A DNA stretch of 49,362 nucleotides from Acrocarpospora pleiomorpha (GTDB lineage: Bacteria; Actinomycetota; Actinomycetes; Streptosporangiales; Streptosporangiaceae). The stretch lies in NCBI RefSeq assembly GCF_009687885.1, contig NZ_BLAF01000030.1, forward strand, positions 1 through 49,362, given 5' to 3'. The notes under the pieces were generated by a model. The model was not told the DNA's origin. It worked only from the letters and a program-made list of their open reading frames with translations, and ran no database searches. The position numbers and the translations under genes were made by a program. The first letter of the stretch is position 1, and the number at the start of each line of letters is the position of its first letter. Shown piece after piece: positions 8,578 through 17,031 of the stretch.

Positions 8578-9255
8578 ATGACAGCACGTCCCTTACCCGA
8601 GATCATGGAAGCCGGTTGGGCCAAGGCCCTTGAGCCCGTCGCCGGGCGGATAGCCGCGATGGGAGACTTCCTGCGGCAGGAGATCACCGAAGGCCGGCAG
8701 TATCTTCCGGCCGGGCCGAACGTGCTCCGCGCGTTCCAGCAGCCGCTGGCCGATGTGCGGGTGCTGATCGTCGGGCAGGATCCGTACCCGACGCCCGGCC
8801 ACCCGATCGGCCTCAGCTTCTCGGTCGCGGCCGATGTCCGGCCGCTGCCGGGCAGCCTGCGCAACATCTTCACCGAGTACACGGCCGACCTCGGCCTGCC
8901 CGCGCCGTCCAACGGCGACCTCACCCCGTGGACCGAGCAGGGCGTGCTGCTGCTCAACCGGGTGCTCACCGTGATGCCGGGCAAGCCCGCCTCGCACCGG
9001 GGCAAGGGCTGGGAGGAGGTCACCGAGCAGGCCATCCACGCGCTGGTCGAGCGCGGCGGCCCGCTGGTGGCCATCCTGTGGGGCCGGGACGCCCGCAACC
9101 TGCGCCCGATGCTGGGCCAGGTGCCGTGCATCGAGTCCGCGCACCCGAGTCCGCTGTCGGCGCGCAGCGGCTTCTTCGGGTCGCGCCCGTTCAGCCGCGC
9201 CAACACCTTGCTGGCCGAGCAGGGCGGCTCCCCGGTCGAGTGGAAGCTCCCCTAG
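8578..9255 (+). CDS. ung: uracil-DNA glycosylase, family 1 (225 aa)
   Basis: Removes uracil from DNA as the first step of base-excision repair. Motif A is GQDPYPTPGHP with catalytic Asp68; the actinobacterial enzymes have Pro rather than His after GQDPY, as here. Motif B HPSPLSARSGFFGS contains His189 and the minor-groove reading loop. The GLSFSV strand with the uracil-stacking Phe is present. Length matches the family. The ATG start gives the expected N-terminus. It appears to be monocistronic or joined with the small acidic protein 10 bp downstream. Confidence 0.96.
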   Translation: MTARPLPEIMEAGWAKALEPVAGRIAAMGDFLRQEITEGRQYLPAGPNVLRAFQQPLADVRVLIVGQDPYPTPGHPIGLSFSVAADVRPLPGSLRNIFTEYTADLGLPAPSNGDLTPWTEQGVLLLNRVLTVMPGKPASHRGKGWEEVTEQAIHALVERGGPLVAILWGRDARNLRPMLGQVPCIESAHPSPLSARSGFFGSRPFSRANTLLAEQGGSPVEWKLP

Positions 9256-9265
9256 GATCACCACC

Positions 9266-9613
9266 ATGAGCGATGCAACGGACACCGGACGCTATTTGCG
9301 GTTGACGGTCGATCTTGTCGTAGAGGTCACCGACGTGGCCGCCCTCCAGGCCGCCGCGCTGAAGGAGATCCGTCACCCCGAAGCCGATCTGGACGCCGCT
9401 GAGCGCCAGGAACAGATAGAGCTCGTCAACGGCGACGAGACCGGAGCGGCGGCCCTGCAGTGGCTGATCGAGCCGGATCACGTGCTCAGCCTCGTCGACC
9501 ACATCGACGAGGTGGAGCCCAGGGAGGCGATGCTCGGCGTCGAACCCTCCGACGGCACGCTCGAAGACGAGGACGACGACGACCCCCACGACCACGATCA
9601 CGATCACGACTAG
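9266..9613 (+). CDS. small acidic protein with Asp/His-rich tail (115 aa)
   Basis: Function not recognised. The first about 95 residues look like one compact alpha/beta domain (RYLRLTVDLVVEVTDVAAL, then ALQWLIEPDHVLSLVDHIDEVEP), without signal peptide or membrane segment. The tail is EDEDDDDPHDHDHDHD, a likely divalent-metal-binding, disordered segment. It starts 10 bp after ung and ends at a strong terminator, so it is probably co-transcribed with ung. Confidence 0.75.
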   Translation: MSDATDTGRYLRLTVDLVVEVTDVAALQAAALKEIRHPEADLDAAERQEQIELVNGDETGAAALQWLIEPDHVLSLVDHIDEVEPREAMLGVEPSDGTLEDEDDDDPHDHDHDHD

Positions 9614-9620
9614 AACACCC

Positions 9621-9664
9621 GCGCCGGGGGCGGCCTGGATGGGCCGACCCCGGCGCCTTTTGCT
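9621..9664 (+). terminator. rho-independent terminator after ung operon
   Basis: GCGCCGGGG... pairs with ...CCCCGGCGC around a loop of about 18 bases and is followed directly by CTTTTG. GC-rich stem plus T-run, 7 bases after the stop of the acidic protein. Confidence 0.8.
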
Positions 9665-9714
9665 CGTCGGCGGCTACGACTTCACCAGCGCACCCATCGT
9701 CCTCGACGGAGGGT

Positions 9715-10560
9715 CTACTCGAATGCGCAGGTCGCGTACGTGCGGACACTCCACTCTCTGGTGGTGGAGCTCAGTTCGTGCGCGTAGGCGATGGCCGTAG
9801 GGTTGTTGGGAATGAAGTAGGTGAGGACGGTCTCACCGGCGGCTCCGGGGATGGAGAATCCGGCGCTCAGTGCCTGCTTGTCATCGGGACAGGGCACGAC
9901 GGAGCCCTTGTCGTCCGAGTTCTCGTCGCTTTCCTCGGACACGACCTGCAGGCCCGCCGGCGCGTCCTCGGCGCAGATCACGAACACCCGGAGATAGTAG
10001 TTGCCGGCGTAGCCTCGGTGGTTCTCCTTCGTCTCCACGAAGACGTCGTCCAACGTCGGGATGAGTCCGGTGACGCTCACGTTGCCCCGCACGCCCTCCA
10101 ACTGGAAACCGGAGCCGAGCAGCCAGTCTCCTTCGTGGCAGGCGAGGCCCAGGGTCTTGGGATTGGGGTGCGATGCGGTGGCCTGGTAGCGGATGTAGGT
10201 GGTCGTGCGCGGGTTGCCGCACACGGCCCACACTCTGATCACCCATGAGGCGGTCGTGCCCGCCGGGGTCTCCACGCCGTACGCGCTGACCGTGTAGGCG
10301 GTCGGGATCACCTGGTCGATGATGACCGAGCCGCCCACTCCGCCGCTGATCTCGGCTCCGGTGCCGAGCACGCGCGTGCCGTCCGGGCAGGTGACTTCGG
10401 CGCCCTTGTCGTCGGAGTTCCTGTCACTGCTTTCGGTGACGATCACCCGTCCGGGGACGTCGGCCGATGACGGGCCGGCCGTCACCGTCACGAAGCCGAC
10501 GGCCAGCGCGATGATGAGCGACGCGGTTGCGGTGCGAGGGAACTTGATCGAGATGTTCAA
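9715..10560 (-). CDS. secreted protein with three internal repeats (281 aa)
   Basis: Exported protein of unknown function. A Sec signal (MNISIKF..., hydrophobic core about 12-30, ending near SSADVPG) precedes about three repeats of roughly 80 residues. Repeats 1 and 3 share ESSDxNSDDKG, VxCPD, LxxG, GGxGG or GAAGE, then IP, AY and a closing WxVRxYAxC. Repeat 2 is diverged but keeps LACHEGDWLLGSGF and the closing YYLRVFVIC. Each repeat holds two cysteines, probably one disulfide. Start is TTG at 10558-10560 with AAGGAG 8 bases upstream. It stands alone, with its promoter side towards the IS element. Confidence 0.8.
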   Translation of the reverse strand: MNISIKFPRTATASLIIALAVGFVTVTAGPSSADVPGRVIVTESSDRNSDDKGAEVTCPDGTRVLGTGAEISGGVGGSVIIDQVIPTAYTVSAYGVETPAGTTASWVIRVWAVCGNPRTTTYIRYQATASHPNPKTLGLACHEGDWLLGSGFQLEGVRGNVSVTGLIPTLDDVFVETKENHRGYAGNYYLRVFVICAEDAPAGLQVVSEESDENSDDKGSVVPCPDDKQALSAGFSIPGAAGETVLTYFIPNNPTAIAYAHELSSTTREWSVRTYATCAFE

Positions 10561-10692
10561 TATGCGCTCTCCTTAGCAGGGAGTCGATACCGGCTCCCCG
10601 ATCACCGGAGAGGGCGCTCCCTTCCCTCCGCACTGTCGTCCCTGGCGGCGACCCGGCACCGCGCCGATTTACCCGCTGGTTATCGGTCCTAG

Positions 10693-10706
10693 TACGGCAG
10701 CCGCCA
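10693..10706 (+). repeat. IS701-type left terminal inverted repeat
   Basis: TACGGCAGCCGCCA, exact inverse of 15593-15606, preceded by CTAG. Confidence 0.88.
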
Positions 10707-10760
10707 TTATCGGTTTGACCTGGTGGGATGCGGCGGTCGTCGGCCCGGCTGCGCACATGA

Positions 10761-11171
10761 GTGCAGCCGCCTGACGATCATGTGTTTGTGAGGACAACAG
10801 AATCGAAGGCGGCTGCTGCTGCCAGGATAGGGGCCGGGCTGGCCCGCGGGAAACGGGCCGAGCTGCTGGAGCGGCTGAAGCCGTGCTTTGCCCGGACCGG
10901 GACGTGGCAGCAGGCGGGAAAGTACTTGACGGCTCTGGTCAGCGAACTGCCGAAGCGGAACGGGTGGACAATCGCCCAGCATGCCGGGGACAGGTCGCCG
11001 GATCGGACGCAACGGCTGCTGAGCCGGGCGGTCTGGGATGAGTCCGCCGCGATGGGCGAGATCCGGCGGTTCGCGGTGAAGGGGCTGGATGCGGCGGCGC
11101 GGCGTCGGCGGCGTGGTGGCCTGATGATCGCAGCGATCGACGAGAGCGGGCAGGAGAAACAGGGCAACTAA
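10761..11171 (+). pseudogene. IS701 transposase, N-terminal part (136 aa, truncated by RIT)
   Basis: Encodes the helical N-terminal region and the first catalytic Asp of the DDE domain (MIAAIDESGQEKQG). The frame then meets a TAA formed by the first bases of the inserted RIT element. Starts possible at GTG 10761, 10782 or 10788. Joined to 14569-15588 it would give a complete transposase of up to 475 aa. As it stands it cannot carry the other catalytic residues. Confidence 0.85.
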
Positions 11172-11188
11172 TGCCGATCTCGGCATTA
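11169..11188. repeat. RIT outer palindrome, present only at this end
   Basis: TAATGCCGA-TC-TCGGCATTA, a perfect 20-bp dyad directly outside the 35-bp inverted repeat. The same 9-base half-site occurs once more inside each 35-bp repeat, so it is probably a recombinase-binding arm. The right end of the element lacks an outer copy. Confidence 0.75.
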
Positions 11189-11223
11189 TCCGCCTTATGA
11201 CGAGCACGCGGTAATGCCGATGG
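11189..11223 (+). repeat. RIT left 35-bp inverted repeat
   Basis: Begins TCCGCCTTATGACGAGCACG and ends GGTAATGCCGATGG; identical over all 35 bases to the reverse complement of 14534-14568. Confidence 0.9.
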
Positions 11224-11275
11224 CGAGGCTGGAAGTGGGCAGGCGTCGTCTATTCGCGGTATTAGCTGGAGGCTG

Positions 11276-12268
11276 TCAGAGCTGGTTGAGGAATGCCAGC
11301 AGCGCGTCGGGAGCCTGATAGCGGTCTGGGGTGGTCCCCAAGGGCGTGGTTCGGGCGAGGGCTTTTTCTTTGAGGGCCATGTCGGCGTGCAGGTAGATGC
11401 GTGTGGTGGTTGGGCTCTCGTGGCCGAGCCAGAGGGCGATGACGGTGACGTCGACACCGGCACGGAGGAGTTCCATCGCGGCGGTGTGCCGCAAAGTGTG
11501 CGGTGTCACTGTCTTGACCTGCAGAGATGGACAGGCTTCGGCTGCGGTGGCCGCGTGTTTCTTGATCAGATGTTCGACGGCGTCATGGGATAGCCGACCA
11601 CCAGGCCGGGTGCAGAACAGCGGGTCGGTGTCGGCTGCCGGTCGGCGTTCGTCGAGCCATCCGGTGAGGACGGCTTTGGTGTGGGTGGTGAGCGGGGTGC
11701 ACCGGTCTTTGCGGCCTTTCCCGCGGCAGGAGACCTGCGCGCCGGTGCCCAGGTGGAGATCACCGGTGGTCAGGCCGGTGAGTTCGGAAACCCGGAGCCC
11801 TGTTTGAGCGGCCAGGACGAGCAAGGCGTGGTCACGGCGTCCATGCCAAGTGGAGCGGTTGGGAGCGGCGAGCAGTGCGTCGAGTTCGGGGCGGGACAGG
11901 AAGCTCACGATGGTGCTGGTGGTCCGCTTGGTCTGGATCGCCAGCACCCGGCTGATCAGATTCGCGTGCTGCGGTGCCTGGAGGCTGGCATAGCGGAACA
12001 GCGAGTGGATCGCGGCGAGGCGGGTGTTGCGACTGGCGACGGTGTTGCCGCGGACGGTCTCCAGATGCTGCAGGAAGTCACCGATCACGGTGGCGTCCAG
12101 GTCGGTGAGGTCCAGACGGGCGGGGAGTTTGCCGGTTCGGGTGTTCAGGTAGCCCAGGAGCAGCTTGAAGGTGTCGCGGTAGGAGGCGATCGTGTGAGGG
12201 CTGGCGCCCTGCTGGGTCATCAGCCGGTCGGTGAAGAATGCCTCCATGATGGGCGCCAGCGCCGTCAT
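11276..12268 (-). CDS. RIT tyrosine recombinase C (330 aa)
   Basis: Third recombinase of the trio, XerD/phage-integrase fold. An N-terminal SAM-like core-binding domain (about 1-105) precedes the catalytic domain. Catalytic residues visible: Arg in AAQTGLRVSELTGL, Lys in CRGKGRKDR, His-x-x-Arg in TPHTLRHTAAM, His in WLGHESPTTT, and Tyr in RIYLHAD. Complete and of normal length. Its ATG overlaps the stop of the preceding recombinase gene by 4 bp. Acts with the other two on the element ends. Confidence 0.9.
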   Translation of the reverse strand: MTALAPIMEAFFTDRLMTQQGASPHTIASYRDTFKLLLGYLNTRTGKLPARLDLTDLDATVIGDFLQHLETVRGNTVASRNTRLAAIHSLFRYASLQAPQHANLISRVLAIQTKRTTSTIVSFLSRPELDALLAAPNRSTWHGRRDHALLVLAAQTGLRVSELTGLTTGDLHLGTGAQVSCRGKGRKDRCTPLTTHTKAVLTGWLDERRPAADTDPLFCTRPGGRLSHDAVEHLIKKHAATAAEACPSLQVKTVTPHTLRHTAAMELLRAGVDVTVIALWLGHESPTTTRIYLHADMALKEKALARTTPLGTTPDRYQAPDALLAFLNQL

Positions 12269-13194
12269 GACGAACTCTGGTGTTGTTCCAGCCGCTGCGC
12301 GGCCAGGGTGAGCAGTTCGGGTGTGGCCTGCAGATACCAGTAGGTGGCCTCAGGGCTGGAGTGGCCGAGGAAGGTCGACAGGACCGGCATGCGGGCTTGA
12401 ACATCGACGCCGGACCGATACCAGTCGATCAGCGTGTTGATCGCGAAGGTGTGGCGGAGATCGTGAATCCGGGGACGCCGCCGCCCTGGAGGTGTCGGGA
12501 TTTCCGCCAGGACCAGCAGCTTGGCGAAGCTCTCTTGCAGACCCCTTTGGAGCGGCCGGTGTCCGGTGGCGGTGAGGAAGAAGGTGTCGCGGGCCGGTGA
12601 GCGGCAGAGCCGGTCGCGCCGTGCGGCGTAACGGGCCAGCATGTGTGCGGTGCTGGGATGGAGCGGGACCCGGCGGGTCTGCTGATTCTTGCCGGCCACG
12701 GTGAGCGTCGCGGCGCTCAGATCGACGTCGGCGCGGTCCAAGGCGAGGGTCTCGCCCAGCCGTAGTCCGGTCGCGGTGATCAAGCTGATGACGGCATGGC
12801 AGGTGGCCGAGTGCATCGGTGCCGCGATCGTGCCGGCCGCGTGGACGAGCGCGGCGACCTCCTGATCGGTGTAGACATACGGCGTCGGCCGAGGGGAGTG
12901 GGCTGGTAGCAGGCCGGTTGGAGGAATCTGGCAGGTCGGATCGAGCGCGTGCAGGTGGCGGGCGAAGACGCGGACCACGGTGAGTCTGCGACTCCAATGC
13001 GCGGGCGAGGCGTTGGCCGGCTCGCGCGCCCAGGCCAGGGCCACCGACACGGCGATGGTGCGCTGTCCGGCCTGATCGAGCCGATCGGCGAAGGCCAGCA
13101 GCATCCGGCCCTCTCCCCGCAGTTGGTAGCCCAGCGACCGGCGCATGGCCAGGTAGTCCTCGACGTGGGCCCGCATCGTCATCGGGATCGTCAT
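12265..13194 (-). CDS. RIT tyrosine recombinase B (309 aa)
   Basis: Second recombinase. The start ATG at 13192-13194 has AAGGAG 7 bases upstream and overlaps the previous stop (ATGA); an apparent in-frame extension upstream lies inside the first recombinase gene and is not used. Catalytic set: Arg in TATGLRLGETLAL, Lys in VAGKNQQTRRV, HDLRHTFA, His in FLGHSSPEAT, and Tyr in YWYLQ. Intact. Role in integration or excision as one member of a heteromeric recombinase complex is inferred from the RIT architecture. Confidence 0.9.
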   Translation of the reverse strand: MTIPMTMRAHVEDYLAMRRSLGYQLRGEGRMLLAFADRLDQAGQRTIAVSVALAWAREPANASPAHWSRRLTVVRVFARHLHALDPTCQIPPTGLLPAHSPRPTPYVYTDQEVAALVHAAGTIAAPMHSATCHAVISLITATGLRLGETLALDRADVDLSAATLTVAGKNQQTRRVPLHPSTAHMLARYAARRDRLCRSPARDTFFLTATGHRPLQRGLQESFAKLLVLAEIPTPPGRRRPRIHDLRHTFAINTLIDWYRSGVDVQARMPVLSTFLGHSSPEATYWYLQATPELLTLAAQRLEQHQSSS

Positions 13195-14402
13195 CGGGCT
13201 GCTCCTTGCGGGCAGGGCCGGGCCAGCTCGGCCAGCCGGGCCTGGTCGACCTTGGCGTAGATCGCTGTGGTGCGTTCGTGGGCGTGCCGCAGCAACTGGC
13301 CGATCTCCTCCATCGACGCCCCGGAATTCAGCAGGCCGCACGCCACGGCGTGCCGGATCCGGTGCGGCCCGAACCTGGCGACGCCGGCCCTGGCGCAGGC
13401 CCGAGCCAGCACCTGGGTGACCGACGAGGTCGCCAACGCGCCGAACGGCGCGACCATCGTCACGAACAACGTGGTGGAGACAGTCTTCGGTCGCGAGTGC
13501 AGCAGATAGTCGGCCCACGCCTGGCCGACATCGCCCGGCAGCGGCAGGACGTCCACTCGCCCGCCTTTGCCGCGGATGCTCACGTGCCCGGCTCGCCAGC
13601 CGACGTCGTCCAACTCCAGCCGCGCGACCTCACCGCCGCGCAACGCCAGCCGCGTCAGCGACAGCATGATCGCGTAGTCCCGACGCCCGGCCGCGCTGTC
13701 ACGGTCACATGAGGCAAGAACGGCGCGGATGCCCTCACCGCTGGCGGCCCGCGGCACCCCCAGCCGCCCGGGATGGGCCCGACCAGCAGGAACCGCGCCC
13801 ACCAGCAGATCGGCAACATGCCCGGCCACGTGCAGGAAACGCAGGAACGAACGCAATGCCGGCAGCGTCACCATGTCCGGCGGCAGGCCCTCCCGGTGCC
13901 GCGCCCACTCCATCACGTAACCGGTGACCCGGCCCGCCGACAACCCGGCCAGCGGTCCAGCCCTCTTCGAGCCGGGCAGCCATCCCAAGAACACCCTCGC
14001 GCACCGCAGATAGTGCTTGATCGTGCCCTCGCTCAACCCCCGCTCGCCCTCCAGATGACGCCGATACTGCGCCAGCAGAACCTCCTCGAACGTCGCCGGG
14101 ACACGAGCGGGGGGCTGCGGCGCGGCCTGCACGCTGCGCAGATACCTCAACGTCGGCGCCAGCGCCCGCTCCGACACCCCGATCCGGCGACCGACAGCAC
14201 GGCGCGCGAGCAGGAACTCCTCAGCCGTGCGCTCGGTGAGATCGGCGGCTGCCATGTCCCGTGCCGACAGCCATCCGCTCAGATCGGCCAGCAGATGAAC
14301 GTGATCGCGTACCGTATCGAGCGCGTACCCTCTGCCGGCCAGGTAACGGCGCAGTCCATCCGTGAACGGAGCCAGCGGCCCTTCCACCACGATCCGGCCC
14401 AT
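13191..14402 (-). CDS. RIT tyrosine recombinase A (403 aa)
   Basis: First and largest recombinase. The ATG at 14400-14402 is chosen because GGAGG lies 5 bases upstream and MGRIVVEGPL begins the conserved part; the frame is open to 14450. The N-terminal half (about 1-190) holds two core-binding-like helical regions. Catalytic residues: Arg in LTRLALRGGEVARL, Lys in IRGKGGRVD, HRIRHAVA, His in LLRHAHERTT, and Tyr in AIYAKVD. The promoter must lie in the about 130 bp up to the right inverted repeat, so the ends may regulate the operon. Confidence 0.9.
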   Translation of the reverse strand: MGRIVVEGPLAPFTDGLRRYLAGRGYALDTVRDHVHLLADLSGWLSARDMAAADLTERTAEEFLLARRAVGRRIGVSERALAPTLRYLRSVQAAPQPPARVPATFEEVLLAQYRRHLEGERGLSEGTIKHYLRCARVFLGWLPGSKRAGPLAGLSAGRVTGYVMEWARHREGLPPDMVTLPALRSFLRFLHVAGHVADLLVGAVPAGRAHPGRLGVPRAASGEGIRAVLASCDRDSAAGRRDYAIMLSLTRLALRGGEVARLELDDVGWRAGHVSIRGKGGRVDVLPLPGDVGQAWADYLLHSRPKTVSTTLFVTMVAPFGALATSSVTQVLARACARAGVARFGPHRIRHAVACGLLNSGASMEEIGQLLRHAHERTTAIYAKVDQARLAELARPCPQGAAR

Positions 14403-14533
14403 GAAAGCCTCCGTCTTGTCAATGACACTCACCGACAAGACGGCATACATCGTCGATCATGACGCCCGAATCGCCGAAAATTATCACGACCATCGCGCAG
14501 TGGCACCAAGGGCCACACCCAGCACCACAAGCC

Positions 14534-14568
14534 CCATCGGCATTACCGCGTGCTCGTCATAAGGCGGA
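14534..14568 (-). repeat. RIT right 35-bp inverted repeat
   Basis: Begins CCATCGGCATTACC and ends GTCATAAGGCGGA; perfect inverse of 11189-11223. Its outer edge directly abuts the resumed transposase frame. Confidence 0.9.
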
Positions 14569-15588
14569 CTCACGGCCGGGGTGAAACGCCAGTACATGGG
14601 GTGCGCGGGCCGCATCGCCAACGGCATCAACACCGTATACGTGTCCTATGTCCGGGAGCAGACCGGCCACGCGCTGGCCGGCGCACGGCAATGGATACCG
14701 CGAGAGCACATCGAAGATCCGGTGAAGTCCCTGACCATGGGCCTGCCGCTGGACCTGGAGTTCCGTACCAAGGGCCAGCTGGCCATCGACCTGTGCGCCG
14801 ACGCCTACGCCGACGGCCTGGTCTTCGACTTCGTCTGTGGCGATGAGGTCTACGGCGGCTGCACCCGGCTGCGCGAGTTCCTCCAGGACAACGGCCAGGC
14901 TTACGTGCTGCGGGTCTCCTCCGGTTTCATGCTCACGCTGGCCGCGGGGACGAAGCTGACCTGCGCGCAGGCGGTAAAGCAACTGGCCAAGGACAAACGG
15001 CGCTGGGAGGTCCGCTCCGCCGGCAAGGGCTCCAAGGGCGAGCGGTGGTATGCCTGGGCGTGGATCGGCACCGCCTCGCCGCGTCATCATCTGCTGGTCC
15101 GCCGCCACCTCAAGACCGGCAAGCTGGCCTTCCACTACTGCTACGTGCCCGAAGGCCGACCGCTGACCAAGACCAGGCTGATCCGGGCCGCCGGGCTGCG
15201 ATGGCCGGTCGAGGAGGATTTTGAGTTCGGCAAGGACTGCTTCGGGCTGGATCAGTGCCAGGCACGGCTCTATACGGCGATCCTGCGCCACATCGTGCTG
15301 GTCATGGCTGCCCTGGCCGTCTGCGCCGTCACCGCCGCCCAGTTACGGGACCGCACCGACGCCCAGGCCCCGCCGCCGGTTTATCCCGGGCAGACCCCGC
15401 CGAGTGACCCCGGGCTGATCCCGCTGACGGTCCCGGAAATCAGGCGCCTGCTTGCCGCCGCCCTACAGCGCGGGTATCCGCCTCGCCACGCCGCGCGCTG
15501 GCTGGACTGGCGACGCCGCCACCAGGCACGATCTCGCTGGTTCCATCACCGCGCCCGCCTAAACCAAGGAAATGCCCTGGTCAGATAG
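14569..15588 (+). pseudogene. IS701 transposase, C-terminal part (340 codons)
   Basis: Continues the transposase after the RIT insertion from LTAGVKRQYMGCAGRIANG. It carries the second catalytic Asp region (DGLVFDFVCGDEVYGG) and the third acidic residue with the IS4-type motif around WPVEEDFEFGKDCFGLDQ. The C-terminal helices end before the right terminal repeat. A GTG at 14581 could start a 335-aa product, but it would lack the first catalytic Asp. No other disruption is seen in the frame. Confidence 0.87.
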
Positions 15589-15592
15589 CAAT

Positions 15593-15606
15593 TGGCGGCT
15601 GCCGTA
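15593..15606 (-). repeat. IS701-type right terminal inverted repeat
   Basis: TGGCGGCTGCCGTA, exact inverse of 10693-10706, followed by CTAG, the presumed 4-bp target duplication. Confidence 0.88.
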
Positions 15607-15610
15607 CTAG

Positions 15611-16043
15611 TGCATATTGGCGATCTCACTGGACCTGCTAGAGGGTTGTGAACGGCGCCGGATGTTCAGCAGCCTCAGGGGCGTTCGATTTCCCAAGACG
15701 GCTCTCCATGGTTAGGTCCCTGACCAGAGCTTCCCGTCAGGGATCCTTTGTTCGTCGGGGCGATCCCGTGGTCTTGCTAGCACTTTCGCTGCCCCGGAGT
15801 CTCTTGGCGAGAACTGTAAATTTCGATCATATGTTCAACGTTGGTGATGGTGGCGGGTAGTGGTTCCTATTCGTTCGGTTTTGATCGAATCCTGGGTGGA
15901 GAAGCATTGCCAGGTATAAGATCACTAGTCGTTGGGTCAATGTCAGCTGGTTTCGCATAGGGATTCGTGTTACCCGACGAGCCTGCCGAGTGGATTGTGT
16001 CGCAATATGCCAGAATCCGGGCATGAGGGGGGAGTGGGCCAGT
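15611..16043. other. AT-richer intergenic stretch, no gene seen
   Basis: Over 430 bp between the IS right end and the formyltransferase-like gene, base composition is clearly lower in GC than the core genes. No frame has coding character. A hairpin, TCCCTGAC (15717-15724) with GTCAGGGA (15736-15743), is the only clear structure. Likely acquired DNA flanking the mobile element. Confidence 0.5.
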
Positions 16044-16907
16044 ATGGCCAGCGCATTGCGGTTAGTCCTGATCTCCTTTGCCGCGAGCGGCTTCACCCTC
16101 CTGCACAAGACATGTACAAAGGCCGGTCATGTCCCAGTCGCATTGGTTCATGCCCGCTCCCTTCGCCAGAGCAGGCCAACGAGTAAGAACTCCGCGGCGA
16201 CTATCGCGGCTATCAGCGAATCACTGCCCGCGGGCATGGATCTAATCCTGCCGGGTACTGTGGGTGGCCTCGCCAGGGCGCTGGAGGGCTACCGAGCCGA
16301 CCTCATCGTGGCGTACGGCCTGCCCTGGAGGTTGCCTTCCGAGGTGCGGCGAATGGCCCGACTCGGCGGCATCAACGTGCACCCCTCGCTGCTGCCGAAA
16401 TATCGAGGACCTATTCCCGTGCACTGGGCCGTGCGCAACGGTGACTCCGAGGTCGGTGTAACCATCCACTGGATGGATGACACATTTGACTCGGGAAACA
16501 TTCTGGTGCAGCGGGGTGGCGTCCCCATCGCGGCGGATCTCGTTACGGCGAAATTGTGGCAAGACGTCGATCTGCTTATCGGAGAGCTACTCGGACCGGC
16601 GCTGGCACTCGCGGCGGACGGGGTGGCCGGCGAGCCACAGAACGACGACGATGCAACCTATGCCGGCTGGATGGAACCGGACTTCATGTTCATTGACCCG
16701 GCACGCGGTGTTCGTGAGACCCATAATCAGGTTCGCGTGTTCCGTTTCAACCTATTCGGTCTGCGCGGGCCCTACGCCAGGATTGGTGATGAATGGCTGA
16801 CAGTGCTGGGCACCAGCATGACTCCGGCTGACGGGCCGGAGCTGGCCTGCGCCGATGGGCCGATATGGGTCACAGAAGCGGTTCCGGCGGTTCCCCTCGA
16901 TCGCTGA
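16044..16907 (+). CDS. formyltransferase-family protein, Fmt-like (287 aa)
   Basis: Folate-dependent formyltransferase fold. The core reads GGINVHPSLLPKYRGPIPVHW, then GVTIHWMDDTFDSGNIL, with the Asn-x-His pair and the catalytic Asp of the family (methionyl-tRNA, GART and sugar formyltransferases). The C-terminal about 90 residues are not the usual Fmt_C fold and contain no obvious second domain. Start taken at ATG 16044, with GGGGGGAG 9 bases upstream; ATG 16023 is also possible. It is not in the def-fmt context of the housekeeping gene, so a sugar-nucleotide or metabolite substrate is as likely as Met-tRNA. Base composition suggests transfer. Confidence 0.72.
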   Translation: MASALRLVLISFAASGFTLLHKTCTKAGHVPVALVHARSLRQSRPTSKNSAATIAAISESLPAGMDLILPGTVGGLARALEGYRADLIVAYGLPWRLPSEVRRMARLGGINVHPSLLPKYRGPIPVHWAVRNGDSEVGVTIHWMDDTFDSGNILVQRGGVPIAADLVTAKLWQDVDLLIGELLGPALALAADGVAGEPQNDDDATYAGWMEPDFMFIDPARGVRETHNQVRVFRFNLFGLRGPYARIGDEWLTVLGTSMTPADGPELACADGPIWVTEAVPAVPLDR

Positions 16908-17031
16908 CGGCCGAGATGAGGTGCGCCCAATATTCCCGATTGTGTCAGACAGATACGAAGCTTTCTTGTCTGTTTCTCAATTCGAATGTACGCTCCGAGT
17001 GGCGTTCGGCTCTCGCTGGAGGATATAAATC

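Larger units (their letters stand above)
11169..14568 (-). mobile_element. RIT element (recombinase-in-trio), 3,400 bp
   Basis: Three tyrosine recombinase genes in one direction, each overlapping the next by ATGA, flanked by a perfect 35-bp inverted repeat (11189-11223 and 14534-14568). This is the architecture of RIT elements, which carry RitA, RitB and RitC in this order. The limits are set by the interrupted gene: deleting exactly 11169-14568 joins GGC AAC to CTC ACG GCC GGG GTG AAA in frame and gives GQEKQG-NLTAG-VKRQ, the spacing of intact IS701 transposases. No target duplication is visible. All three recombinases look catalytically intact. Confidence 0.87.
10693..15606. mobile_element. 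IS701-family insertion sequence interrupted by a RIT element
   Basis: Both ends carry the 14-bp terminal inverted repeat TACGGCAGCCGCCA, each flanked outside by CTAG (10689-10692 and 15607-15610). That matches the YTAG target duplication of IS701 elements. The interior holds the two halves of one DDE transposase separated by a 3,400-bp foreign segment. Without that segment the IS is about 1.5 kb, normal for the family. It lies between the promoter region of a secreted-protein gene and an AT-rich intergenic stretch, and does not obviously break a host gene. Confidence 0.88.

Noticed and set aside
15611..16043. Possible small gene on the minus strand (about 15827-16108)
   Set aside because: No coding bias and no ribosome site; overlaps the formyltransferase-like start.
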